DNA of 64,000 nucleotides from the NCBI RefSeq assembly GCF_004127445.1, contig NZ_QEXM01000043.1:806001-870000 (forward strand), read 5' to 3'. This DNA comes from Streptomyces alfalfae. GTDB lineage: Bacteria; Actinomycetota; Actinomycetes; Streptomycetales; Streptomycetaceae. The translations under genes were made by a program, and so were the position numbers. Shown here piece by piece: positions 45,231-53,569 of the stretch. Position 1 is the first letter of the stretch. Every line of letters starts with the position of its first letter. The notes beneath the pieces were generated by a model, which saw only the letters and a program-made list of their open reading frames with translations, was not told the origin of the DNA and did no database searches.

Positions 45231-45986
45231 GTGAGCAGCGACGAGACGACTTCCACCGGCACGCGGGACGGCGGGCCCGCCGCGGACAGCCCCTTCCGCC
45301 ACGAGAGCACACCGCGCGACGAGGCCCCGCAGTTCGTCCTGCCCCTCGTCGCCCGCATCGAGCGTGCCGCTCCCCCGGCCCGCACGGACGCGTTGGAGAC
45401 CGCGGCCCGTGCCGTCCTGGTGATGCTGAGCGACGAGCGTTCGCTCGGCGACGGCGAGTGGGCGCGGGCGATGCGCGACTGGCAGGACGCCCGCATCCGC
45501 AAGGTGGTGCGCAGGGCGCGCGGGGGCGAGTGGCGCAAGGCCGAGACGCTGCCCGGCATCACGGTCACGGGCAAGTCCGCGGAGGTGCGCGTCTTCCCGC
45601 CGGTCCCGCTGGACGGCTGGCCCAAGGAGCTGGCGAAACTCCAGGTGTCGGGCACCGACCTGGACGACCCGGAGCCGCCGGGCGGGGCCGACGCGACGCA
45701 CCCCGTCCTGTGGATGAGCCCCGATGTCGACATGTCGGCGGGCAAGGCGATGGCGCAGGCGGGCCACGGCGCCCAACTCGCCTGGTGGGAGCTGTCCGCC
45801 GAGGACCGCACGGCCTGGCGCGACGCCGGCTTCCCCCTCTCGGTCCGCACGGCCGCCCCCGCCCAGTGGCGGGCGCTGACCACGAGCGGCCTGCCGGTGG
45901 TCCGCGACGCGGGCTTCACGGAGATCGCCCCGGGCTCCTGCACGGTGGTCGCCGACCACCCGGCGCTCCGCACGCCCCGCCACTGA
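45231..45986 (+). CDS. Pth2-family peptidyl-tRNA hydrolase
   Basis: 251 residues. The C-terminal ~120 residues carry the Pth2 pattern: MSPDVDMSAGKAMAQAGHGAQLAWWEL, then GLPVVRDAGFTEIAPGS. Pth2 enzymes release peptides from stalled tRNAs; streptomycetes also have a Pth1. The N-terminal half is an acidic, helical extension without known motifs. GTG 45231 is supported by the adjacent -10. Confidence 0.75.
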   Translation: MSSDETTSTGTRDGGPAADSPFRHESTPRDEAPQFVLPLVARIERAAPPARTDALETAARAVLVMLSDERSLGDGEWARAMRDWQDARIRKVVRRARGGEWRKAETLPGITVTGKSAEVRVFPPVPLDGWPKELAKLQVSGTDLDDPEPPGGADATHPVLWMSPDVDMSAGKAMAQAGHGAQLAWWELSAEDRTAWRDAGFPLSVRTAAPAQWRALTTSGLPVVRDAGFTEIAPGSCTVVADHPALRTPRH

Positions 45987-46043
45987 ACGCCCCGCCCGTG
46001 TCTTCCGTACTCCTCGGTATCACCGGTGAGCACGGGAGGCACC

Positions 46044-46814
46044 TTGCGGCACGTCAACGGCACGGCTCTGATCATCGCGGCACTCGTCGCCACGCTGGGC
46101 GCGATCGCGTTCCCCGTGTGGTCCTACGCCGACCGCTCCGGCACGGGCGAGGCCGACCTCGCCGCCGGGACGGTGCCCACCCGGTGGGGGCCGCTCTCGG
46201 CGGCCGACCGGGATCTGCTGGTGAAGGTGCGGCTCGCCGGGCTCTGGGAGATCCCCGCGGGCCAGCAGGCCGTGGAGCGCGCGCCGACCGAGGCCGTCAA
46301 GGAGGCCGGTGACCACCTCATCGTGGGCCACACCGACCTCGACAAGCGGGTGCGCTCCGCCGCCGCGCAGCTCGGCGTGGAGCTGCCCAACCAGCCGACC
46401 GCCCAGCAGCAGGGCTGGCTGGACGAGTTGACGGAGGCGAGCGGGGAGACGTACCAGCGCACGTTCGCCAATCTGCTGCGCGCCTCGCACGGCAAGGTCT
46501 TCAGCGTGATCGCCCAGGTCCGCGACACCACCCGCAACTCGCTGGTCAGGCAGCTCGCCACGGACTCCAACCAGACCGTCCTCGACCACATCACGATGCT
46601 GGAGGCCACCGGGCTCGTCGACTTCGACGACATCGCCAACGGCGCCGCGGCCGACGCCACCGAGAGCCCCACCGGGCCTCCTCCCCCGCCGTCCGGGGCC
46701 GCCCCGCCCGAGGCTCCGCCCGCCGGGCCCGAGGGCGAGGTGTCGACCACGTCGCGGCCCTCGCCGGGGCCGCCGGGACGCATCGACACCGGCCGGCCGG
46801 AACCTCAAATGTAG
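46044..46814 (+). CDS. DUF4142-domain membrane-anchored protein, copy 1
   Basis: 256 residues. TTG 46044 follows GGGAGG and aligns with the start of its paralog at 49406; GTG 46026 is an alternative. One N-terminal TM helix (NGTALIIAALVATLGAIAFPVW) is followed by a DUF4142 helical domain (VRLAGLWEIPAGQQA ... LVRQLATDSNQTVLDHITMLEATGLVDF) and a Pro-rich tail. DUF4142 proteins are extracytoplasmic helical bundles of unknown role. The gene is upstream of the MNIO-TIGR04222 pair. Confidence 0.82.
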   Translation: MRHVNGTALIIAALVATLGAIAFPVWSYADRSGTGEADLAAGTVPTRWGPLSAADRDLLVKVRLAGLWEIPAGQQAVERAPTEAVKEAGDHLIVGHTDLDKRVRSAAAQLGVELPNQPTAQQQGWLDELTEASGETYQRTFANLLRASHGKVFSVIAQVRDTTRNSLVRQLATDSNQTVLDHITMLEATGLVDFDDIANGAAADATESPTGPPPPPSGAAPPEAPPAGPEGEVSTTSRPSPGPPGRIDTGRPEPQM

Positions 46815-46918
46815 CTCTGAACGTCTCCCCTGCGGGGTTCGGCCGGTCCCGTCCCGGTGATGGTCCCGGGGACGAGTGACCGGGCGACCGGGGAACTCGG
46901 GGGGACGAAGGGGGAGAA

Positions 46919-48202
46919 ATGGAGCGTCTGGGGACCGGTATCGGCTGGCGTCCTGAGATCGCGGACGCCGTGGAGGCGATGCCCGGCATCGACTGGGTCG
47001 AGGCCGTCGCGGAGAACATCTGTCCGGGGCATCTGCCCGACTCGCTGCTGCGGCTCCGCGAGCGTGGCGTGACCGTCGTGCCGCACGGTGTCTCACTGGG
47101 CCTCGGCGGCGCGGACCGTCCCGACGAGGGGCGTCTGACGGCGCTCGCCGAGCGGGCCGAGGCCCTGGGCTCGCCGCTGGTCACCGAGCACATCGCGTTC
47201 GTACGGGCCGGTGGCGCCCTCACCGCCACCCAGCCCCTCGAAGCCGGGCACCTGCTGCCGGTGCCCCGCACCCGCGACGCGCTCGACGTGCTCTGCGAGA
47301 ACGTCCGCGCCGCCCAGGACGCGCTGCCCGTGCCGCTCGCCGTGGAGAACATCGCGGCGCTCATCGCCTGGCCCGGCGAGGAGATGACGGAGGGGCAGTT
47401 CCTGTACGAGCTGGCCGACCGCACCGGTGTGCGGCTGCTCATCGACGTCGCCAACCTCCACACCAACCACGTCAACCGCGGCGAGGACCCGGTCAAGGCC
47501 CTGGAAGAACTGCCGGTCGAGGCCATCGCGTACGTCCATGTCGCGGGCGGCTTCGAGCGGGACGGGGTCTGGCACGACAGCCACGCCCATCCCGTCCCCG
47601 AGCCGGTCCTCGCGATCCTGGCCGACCTCGCGTCGCGCACCGCGCCGCCCGGCGTCCTGCTCGAACGGGACGAGAACTTCCCCGGACCGGCCGAGCTGGA
47701 GCGCGAACTCGACGCCATCCGGGCCACGGTGAAGACCTCCCCCGCCGAGCCGGGCGCCGCGCCGGACACCGTGCCGCCCGCCTCCGCCGCCGCCCGGCAG
47801 CGCACCGCACTCGCCCAGGCCGCCCTGCTCTCCGCACTCGTGGCGGGCACCCCGGCGCCCGAGGGCTTCGACCACACGCGCCTGAAGGTGCAGAGCCGCG
47901 CGCTGGGCGCCAAGCGCGCCGACGTCGTCGCGAAGGTCGCGCCGGAGCTGCCGGAGATCCTCGGCGCCGCCTACCGCGCCGAGTTCCTCGGCTACGCCCG
48001 GGTCAGGCCGATGACCGGCGGCTACCGCCACGACGCCCTCGGCTTCGCCGAGCACCTGCTGCTCGCGGGGCGGCCCGCGTCACCGGACGCCCGGCAGCGG
48101 CTGAGCGACTGGTGGCTGGACCGCTCGGGCCCGGCGCCGCGCTCCCGGCGGCCCGCCGCCCGGCTGCTGCACGCCACCCGCCGCGTCCTGCTGCGGCGGT
48201 GA
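46919..48202 (+). CDS. MNIO (DUF692) family multinuclear iron oxidase
   Basis: 427 residues; ATG follows AAGGGGGAG. The DUF692 TIM barrel (about 1-280) keeps the metal-binding residues: His56, His91, Glu143/Asn144, Asp176-Asn179-His181-His184, His207, the HDSHAH cluster (219-224) and Glu249. MNIO enzymes oxidatively modify cysteine or other residues in peptides, as in methanobactin, 3-thiaglutamate and bufferin pathways. Residues ~285-427 form an extra helical domain that could act as a built-in substrate-recruiting partner. The next gene, 4 nt away, encodes a protein with a Cys-rich tail, the likely substrate. Confidence 0.88.
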   Translation: MERLGTGIGWRPEIADAVEAMPGIDWVEAVAENICPGHLPDSLLRLRERGVTVVPHGVSLGLGGADRPDEGRLTALAERAEALGSPLVTEHIAFVRAGGALTATQPLEAGHLLPVPRTRDALDVLCENVRAAQDALPVPLAVENIAALIAWPGEEMTEGQFLYELADRTGVRLLIDVANLHTNHVNRGEDPVKALEELPVEAIAYVHVAGGFERDGVWHDSHAHPVPEPVLAILADLASRTAPPGVLLERDENFPGPAELERELDAIRATVKTSPAEPGAAPDTVPPASAAARQRTALAQAALLSALVAGTPAPEGFDHTRLKVQSRALGAKRADVVAKVAPELPEILGAAYRAEFLGYARVRPMTGGYRHDALGFAEHLLLAGRPASPDARQRLSDWWLDRSGPAPRSRRPAARLLHATRRVLLRR

Positions 48203-48206
48203 CGCC

Positions 48207-49259
48207 ATGAGCGTCGCCGCGGTCGTGTACGCGACCGCCGTCCTGCTCTCCTGCGTGCCGCTGGTCATGGGCGTGGTGACGGTCCGCCGCGGCGGGTCCC
48301 GGCACGGCGAGGGCTCCCGCGCCGGTGACGGGGCCTTCGTGCGGGGCACCCCGGAGGCCGCGTTCCTCTCCGGCGGCCCCGCCCGCGCCGCCGACGCGGT
48401 CATCGCGGGGCTGCACGAGGACGGCCGCCTGGTCGTCGCGGGCCCCGGCGTCGTCGGCATCACGCGGCCGGTCGCGCGCAACGCCGCCGAGCAGGCGGTC
48501 ATCGACGCCCACACGGCGGCGCCGAGCGGTGCGCTGCACTGGCTGCGGGCCGCCGTGATGCGCAGCCGCCCGGTCCAGGAGACGGGCGACGCGCTGGCGG
48601 AGCGGGGCCTCGTCGTGCGCCCCGGGCCGCGGCGCACCTGGCGGCGCTGGGCGGGGGCTCAGGTCTTCCTGACCTTCATCGGGCTCCCGACCGCGGGCAT
48701 CCTGACGGCGCTGCAGTACGCCGATGACGACTACACGGAGCCGGACCGGCTGCTCGACAGCGTCCTGCACGTCCTGCTCCCCGCCGCCGCCCTCGGCATC
48801 GGCGTCGGCGTCGTCTCCCTCACCCTGACGTCCGGTCAGCTCACGCCCGCCGGCCGCCGCGCCCTCCACCAGTACGTGGACTCGTCCCGGCACCTGACGG
48901 GCGCCGCCCACCTCGTGGCCACCCGCGGGCTCCCCGCGGCCCACCCCGACCTGCGGTCCCAGCTCATCGCCGCGGCCAGGGCCCGGGGCCTCGCGGCGCC
49001 CCCCTCGTCCCCGGCGCCGCTGCCGTTCCAGGACCCGGGCCTCTGGAGCGCCGGGGCGGCGGCCTGGTGCGGGTCCACCACCGGCTTCGGCGGCGCGGGC
49101 GGCGGCTCCGCGTGCTCCGGCGGCGGTGGCGGCGCGGCCTGTTCGGGCAGCGGGAGCGCGTGCTCGGGAGGCTCGTCCTGCTCGGGCGGCGGCTCGTCCT
49201 GTGGCGGTGGCGGTGGCGGCTCCTCCTGCGGGGGCGGCGGGGGCGGCGGGTCCTGTTGA
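48207..49259 (+). CDS. TIGR04222-type membrane protein with Cys-rich Gly/Ser tail
   Basis: 350 residues; the ATG lies 4 nt after the MNIO stop. One N-terminal TM (3-25), a conserved PEAAFLSGGPARAADAVI block and two further TMs (about 148-170 and 190-212) precede a globular segment. Residues 287-350 are almost only Gly, Ser, Ala and eight Cys (288, 303, 312, 319, 325, 332, 341, 350), ending with Cys. Spacing shortens to 6-9 residues. I read this tail as the target of the adjacent MNIO enzyme, possibly for metal binding. The TIGR04222 family label is from memory. Confidence 0.82.
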   Translation: MSVAAVVYATAVLLSCVPLVMGVVTVRRGGSRHGEGSRAGDGAFVRGTPEAAFLSGGPARAADAVIAGLHEDGRLVVAGPGVVGITRPVARNAAEQAVIDAHTAAPSGALHWLRAAVMRSRPVQETGDALAERGLVVRPGPRRTWRRWAGAQVFLTFIGLPTAGILTALQYADDDYTEPDRLLDSVLHVLLPAAALGIGVGVVSLTLTSGQLTPAGRRALHQYVDSSRHLTGAAHLVATRGLPAAHPDLRSQLIAAARARGLAAPPSSPAPLPFQDPGLWSAGAAAWCGSTTGFGGAGGGSACSGGGGGAACSGSGSACSGGSSCSGGGSSCGGGGGGSSCGGGGGGGSC

Positions 49260-49375
49260 AGCAGTCCGCCCTCCTCCCGACGGGCGGCGCACGCCGCGCC
49301 GCCCGGGCCGGTGGCGCCGTACGGAGGTTGGCGTACGCCCCGCCGTAACGCCGCCCCGGGCCGCGCGGGGGGCAC

Positions 49376-49381
49376 TAGCGT
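49376..49381 (+). promoter_or_regulatory. Possible -10 hexamer of the second DUF4142 gene
   Basis: TAGCGT lies 24 nt before ATG 49406 and leaves a leader of about 18 nt with the AGGAGG ribosome site. It marks the second DUF4142 gene as a separate transcription unit. Confidence 0.4.
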
Positions 49382-49405
49382 GCGGTGCCGCACCAGGAGG
49401 CGCCC

Positions 49406-50149
49406 ATGCGATCCCGCATCAGCAACGGCACCGGTCTCGTCGTCACGGGGCTCGTCGCGACGCTCGTCGCGCTGCTCTTCCCCCTCTGGTCCTACGAGGA
49501 CCGCTCGGGCACCGGCCTGGACAGACTGGACGCGGAGACGGTGGCAACCGACTTCGGGCCGCTTACCGCCCTGGACCGGGACTTCGTCGCCAAGGTGCGG
49601 CTCGCGGGCCTGTGGGAGCTGCCCGCGGGCCGGCAGGCCGAGGAGCGCGGCACCACCAAGGCGGTGCGGACCGCGGGCGAGCACCTCGTGGCGGGCCACA
49701 CGTTCCTGGACGCGCGCGTACGCGAGGTCGCCGCCCGGCTGCGCCTGGAACTGCCGGACCAGCCCGGCCGGCAGCAGCGGCAGTGGCTCGCCGAGCTGAG
49801 CGCGGCGCGCGGCGGGACGTACGACGAGAAGTTCGCCGACATCCTGCGCCGGGCGCACGGCGCGGTGTTCCCGGTGGTGGCCGAGGTGCGCGCCGGCACC
49901 CGCAACTCACTGGTGCGTACGCTCGCCGACGACGCGAACACGACCGTCCTCGACCACATCACCGTCCTGGAGAAGACCGGCCTGGTGGACTTCGACGGCC
50001 TCGCGCGGGACGCGGCCCCCGACCAGGCCCCCGCGACCCGCTCCCCCGCGCCGCCGGGCCCCACCGCGTCACCGGCCCCGGCCTCGCCGGCCACCCCGTC
50101 CCCCATGTATCCCCTGCCGCCGGCCGCCTCCCGCCCGAAGCCGGAGTAA
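49406..50149 (+). CDS. DUF4142-domain membrane-anchored protein, copy 2
   Basis: 247 residues with AGGAGG upstream. It matches copy 1 almost along its full length: N-terminal TM (NGTGLVVTGLVATLVALLFPLW), VRLAGLWELPAGRQA, TRNSLVRTLADDANTTVLDHITVLEKTGLVDF and a Pro-rich tail. The duplication, including the neighbouring TIGR04222-like genes, indicates that the protein works with that family. Confidence 0.83.
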   Translation: MRSRISNGTGLVVTGLVATLVALLFPLWSYEDRSGTGLDRLDAETVATDFGPLTALDRDFVAKVRLAGLWELPAGRQAEERGTTKAVRTAGEHLVAGHTFLDARVREVAARLRLELPDQPGRQQRQWLAELSAARGGTYDEKFADILRRAHGAVFPVVAEVRAGTRNSLVRTLADDANTTVLDHITVLEKTGLVDFDGLARDAAPDQAPATRSPAPPGPTASPAPASPATPSPMYPLPPAASRPKPE

Positions 50150-50245
50150 CCCCCGCCATCACCCGGCGGGAAACGGAACGTTACCTACCCGTCACCGACC
50201 GTCCCGCATGCTGAATATGCCATGGCGCGAAGCGACGCCTTCGCA

Positions 50246-50251
50246 TAGAAC
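50246..50251 (+). promoter_or_regulatory. -10 hexamer for leaderless TIGR04222-like gene
   Basis: TAGAAC ends 6 nt before ATG 50258 and no ribosome site exists between them. It is off consensus at the last position. Confidence 0.35.
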
Positions 50252-50257
50252 ACCGCC

Positions 50258-51040
50258 ATGTTCTGGGTCCCCCTGCTCCTCCTCGCCTGGGCCGCGACCG
50301 GCCTGACCTGCGGCAGGCTCTGCGTGGCCGCCGCCCGTGCCGCGACGCCGGGGAAGGCCGCGCCGACCGGCCGCCGTCTCACGCTCTACGAGGCGGCGTT
50401 CTTGTCCGGCGGGCCCGCGCGCGTCGCCGATCTGGCGCTCGTCGCGATGGCCGGGGCGCGGCGGCTGCTGATCGCGCACACCGGGTGGGCGACCGTGGTC
50501 GACCCGGAGGGGCGCGACGACATCGAGCGTTCGGTGCTCGGCGCGATCGGCCCGGCGGGGCAGTCCCGCATCGCGCCGATACGCCGCGGGGCGGCCGGCG
50601 CCGACGCCGTGCGGGCGCTGGCGGACCGGCTGGTCGCCGCGGGCCTCGCCGTTCCCGAGGGCGCGGGCGAGGGCGTGGCGGCCGGGGTGCGCCAGGTGCG
50701 GGCCGCGGCGGTGGCGGTGCTCGCGCTCGGCGCCGTGGCGGTGCTCATGCCGGGTCAGGAACCCGCGGGCGCCGGGGAGACGCCGGTCGCCGCGTGGTTC
50801 GCGCTGCCGCTGCTGCTGTGCGCCGGCTGCCTGCTGATCGCCCGCGTCGAGGTCCACCCGTACACGCGCTGGGCCTCGCCCGCGGGGCAGGCGCTCCTGC
50901 GGACGCTCGCGGCGGGCGACGACCGCCTCACGGCCGTGGCGGTACGGGGGGTGAGCGCCGTCGACGACCCCGGGCTGCGCGCGGCGTTCTCGCACCGGGC
51001 GGGCCGGACGGGCCGGGAAGCGGCTCAACGGGGTCATTGA
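50258..51040 (+). CDS. TIGR04222-like membrane protein without Cys tail
   Basis: 260 residues. The block YEAAFLSGGPARVADLAL matches PEAAFLSGGPARAADAVI of the first copy, and the order one TM, globular segment, two TMs (about 148-164 and 174-192) is the same. It stops where the first copy begins its Gly/Cys tail, with no cysteine-rich region. It has no MNIO gene beside it. It may be a partner or a decayed paralog. Confidence 0.75.
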   Translation: MFWVPLLLLAWAATGLTCGRLCVAAARAATPGKAAPTGRRLTLYEAAFLSGGPARVADLALVAMAGARRLLIAHTGWATVVDPEGRDDIERSVLGAIGPAGQSRIAPIRRGAAGADAVRALADRLVAAGLAVPEGAGEGVAAGVRQVRAAAVAVLALGAVAVLMPGQEPAGAGETPVAAWFALPLLLCAGCLLIARVEVHPYTRWASPAGQALLRTLAAGDDRLTAVAVRGVSAVDDPGLRAAFSHRAGRTGREAAQRGH

Positions 51041-51218
51041 GCCGACACCGACGGGCCGGTGCTTTACTTCACCGACTATCGGACGAATCATCCCCTGTGT
51101 TTGACACCCACGCCGACGCCGCTGCCGATGCCGACGCCCGACGGCGAGCCCTCGCGGGCGCGCGCGGACGTCACCGCCTGCGGGAACGCACGCCCGAACC
51201 GAAGGGGTCATCAGCGCG

Positions 51219-52823
51219 ATGAGAGCAGCAGCCGCCCGTTATGGAACCGCCGGAACCCTGGCCCTGAGCGCCCTCGTCGTCGCCCCCGCGCAAAGCGCGA
51301 GCGGAGCCACCGCGCCGTCCGCCGCGGACCGGGGCGTCGTGGTCGCCGCCGAGCGCGCGGAGGCCGCCGGAATCCGCTGGGGCGCCTGCCCCAAGGCCGA
51401 GGACATGCCCCCGTCCCTGAAGTGCGGGACGGTCATCGTGCCGCTGGACTACGCGCGGCCCGGCGGCAAGCAGATCCGACTGACCGTCAGCAGGGCGCGG
51501 GCGACCGGCGGGGACGGGCGCGGGAAGGTCGCGCGGCAGGGCTCGCTGGTCTACAACCCGGGCGGGCCCGGCGGGTCGGGCATGCACTTCCCGGTCATGG
51601 GCATCATGCCGGAGTGGAAGCGCGTCGCGGCCGCCTACGACCTGGTGGGGTACGCCCCGCGCGGTGTCGGCCGCTCCGCCCCGCTCTCCTGCCAGAACCC
51701 CGAGCGGTTCATCAAGGCGCCCACGAGCGCGCCGAGCCACCCCGGCGCCGCGTACAAGAAGGCGCGCATCGCCAAGGCGAAGGCGCACGCGCGCGGGTGT
51801 GCCGCCCGCAACCCGGGGCTGCGGCACTACACGACACTGAACAACGCACGCGACCTCGACGTGCTGCGGGCCGCGCTCGGCGAGCGGAGGCTGACGTTCG
51901 TGGGCGCCTCGTACGGCACCTACCTCGGGGCCGTCTACGCCACGCTCTTCCCCTCGCACGTGCGGCGCATGGTCTTCGACTCGGCGGTGAACCCCGATCC
52001 CGCGCAGATCTGGTACCGCAACAACCTCGACCAGTCGGCGGCGTTCGAGCGGCGCTGGGCGGACTTCCGCGCGTGGATGGCGAAGCACCACGCGGCGTAC
52101 GGCCTGGGCAGGACGCCGGAAGCGGTCATGCGCAGCTACGACAGGGCGAACCGGAAGCTGGCCCGCGAGCCGGCCGGCGGCAAGGTCGGCCCGGGTGAAC
52201 TCCAGGCGGCCTTCCTCCAGGCCGGGTACTACGACGACTACTGGCCGATGCGCGCGGCGGCGCTCTCGCAGTACCTCAAGGGCAACCCGGAGCCGCTGGT
52301 CGAACAGGCGGCGCCCGAACCGCGGGCGGCGGCGGAGGCGGAGAACGTCAACGCCGTCTACACGGCCGTGGAGTGCAACGACGCGCCCTGGCCGACGGAC
52401 TTCGGGACCTGGGACCGCGACAACTCGCTCCTCGCCCGCTCGGCGCCGTTCGAGACGTGGGAGAACGTCTGGATGAACCTGCCGTGCGCCTACTGGCCGG
52501 CGCCCCGGCAGCAGCCGGTCGACGTCCGTACGGCCGAGGGCGAGCTGCCCCCGACCCTGATCCTGGCCGGCGAGCGCGACGCGGCCACCCCGTACGAGGG
52601 TGCCCTGGAGATGCGCCGCAGGATGGGCGGCTCGGCCCTGGTGACCGAGCGCGGCACGGGCACGCACGGCATCGGCGGCGGCGGCAACGCCTGCGTCAAC
52701 CGCCACCTGGAGGCCTACCTCCTGAAGGGCCGCGTCCCGGCGCGGGACGCGTCGTGCGCGCCGCGCCGGGAGCCGGAGCCGCAGACCGCCGAGCGGGCCG
52801 CGCGGCCCGCCGAGGCGCTCTGA
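51219..52823 (+). CDS. Secreted tripeptidyl aminopeptidase-like alpha/beta hydrolase (S33)
   Basis: 534 residues. The ATG has GAAGGGG upstream. A signal peptide (ARYGTAGTLALSALVVAPAQSASG) precedes the mature enzyme. Catalytic elements are VYNPGGPGGSG (oxyanion), GASYGTYLG (Ser), ILAGERDAATPYEGA (Asp) and GTGTHGIG (His). The family, including streptomycete Tap and SlpD/E, removes tripeptides from extracellular proteins. The stop converges with hemQ 13 bp away. Confidence 0.9.
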   Translation: MRAAAARYGTAGTLALSALVVAPAQSASGATAPSAADRGVVVAAERAEAAGIRWGACPKAEDMPPSLKCGTVIVPLDYARPGGKQIRLTVSRARATGGDGRGKVARQGSLVYNPGGPGGSGMHFPVMGIMPEWKRVAAAYDLVGYAPRGVGRSAPLSCQNPERFIKAPTSAPSHPGAAYKKARIAKAKAHARGCAARNPGLRHYTTLNNARDLDVLRAALGERRLTFVGASYGTYLGAVYATLFPSHVRRMVFDSAVNPDPAQIWYRNNLDQSAAFERRWADFRAWMAKHHAAYGLGRTPEAVMRSYDRANRKLAREPAGGKVGPGELQAAFLQAGYYDDYWPMRAAALSQYLKGNPEPLVEQAAPEPRAAAEAENVNAVYTAVECNDAPWPTDFGTWDRDNSLLARSAPFETWENVWMNLPCAYWPAPRQQPVDVRTAEGELPPTLILAGERDAATPYEGALEMRRRMGGSALVTERGTGTHGIGGGGNACVNRHLEAYLLKGRVPARDASCAPRREPEPQTAERAARPAEAL

Positions 52824-52836
52824 GGGACCCTCGGAT

Positions 52837-53565
52837 CTAGGCCAGGCCCGCCACGAGGTCGGCGACGGACTTGCGGCGGCCGGTGTAGAACGGCACCTCT
52901 TCACGGACGTGCATCCGGGCCTCGGAGGCACGCAGGTGGCGCATGAGGTCGACGATGCGGTACAGCTCGTCGGCCTCGAAGGCCAGCATCCACTCGTAGT
53001 CGCCGAGCGAGAACGAGGCGACCGTGTTGGCGCGCACGTCGGGGTAGCCGCGGGCCATCTTGCCGTGGTCGGCGAGCATGCGGCGGCGGTCCTCGTCGGG
53101 CAGCAGATACCAGTCGTAGGAGCGCACGAAGGGGTAGACGCTGATGTAGTTCCGCGGCGTCTCGTCGGCCAGGAAGGCCGGGATGTGCGACTTGTTGAAC
53201 TCGGCGGGGCGGTGCAGCGCCATGTTCGACCAGACCGGCTCCAGGGCGCGGCCGAGCTTCGTGCGGCGGAAGAGGTTGTAGGCCTCCTGCAGCTCGTCGC
53301 TGGTCTCGGCGTGCCACCAGATCATGATGTCGGCGTCGGCGCGGAGGCCGGAGACGTCGTACGTGCCGCGGATCGTGATGTCCTTGGCCGCGAGCTGGTC
53401 GAACAGCTCCTGGACCTCGTCGGCGTAGCCCGCGCGGACCGTTCCGTCGTCGGGCAGCACGTCTCGCAGCCTGAAGACCGACCACAGCGTGTAGCGGATG
53501 ACCTCGTTGAGGTCCTTGGCCTTCTTGCCGGCGTTCGGGGTCTTGGCGGGGGTCTCGTCACTCAT
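52837..53565 (-). CDS. hemQ: Coproheme decarboxylase
   Basis: 242 residues. HemQ turns coproheme into heme b in the coproporphyrin-dependent pathway of Gram-positives. The chlorite-dismutase fold is shown by SVYPFVRSYDWYLLPDEDRRRM (active-site Tyr) and ADHGKMARGYPDV (proximal His), ending EVPFYTGRRK. The ATG at 53565 follows GGAGGAG. It starts 4 nt after the oxidase gene and is coupled to it. Confidence 0.95.
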   Translation of the reverse strand: MSDETPAKTPNAGKKAKDLNEVIRYTLWSVFRLRDVLPDDGTVRAGYADEVQELFDQLAAKDITIRGTYDVSGLRADADIMIWWHAETSDELQEAYNLFRRTKLGRALEPVWSNMALHRPAEFNKSHIPAFLADETPRNYISVYPFVRSYDWYLLPDEDRRRMLADHGKMARGYPDVRANTVASFSLGDYEWMLAFEADELYRIVDLMRHLRASEARMHVREEVPFYTGRRKSVADLVAGLA

Positions 53566-53569
53566 GAAC

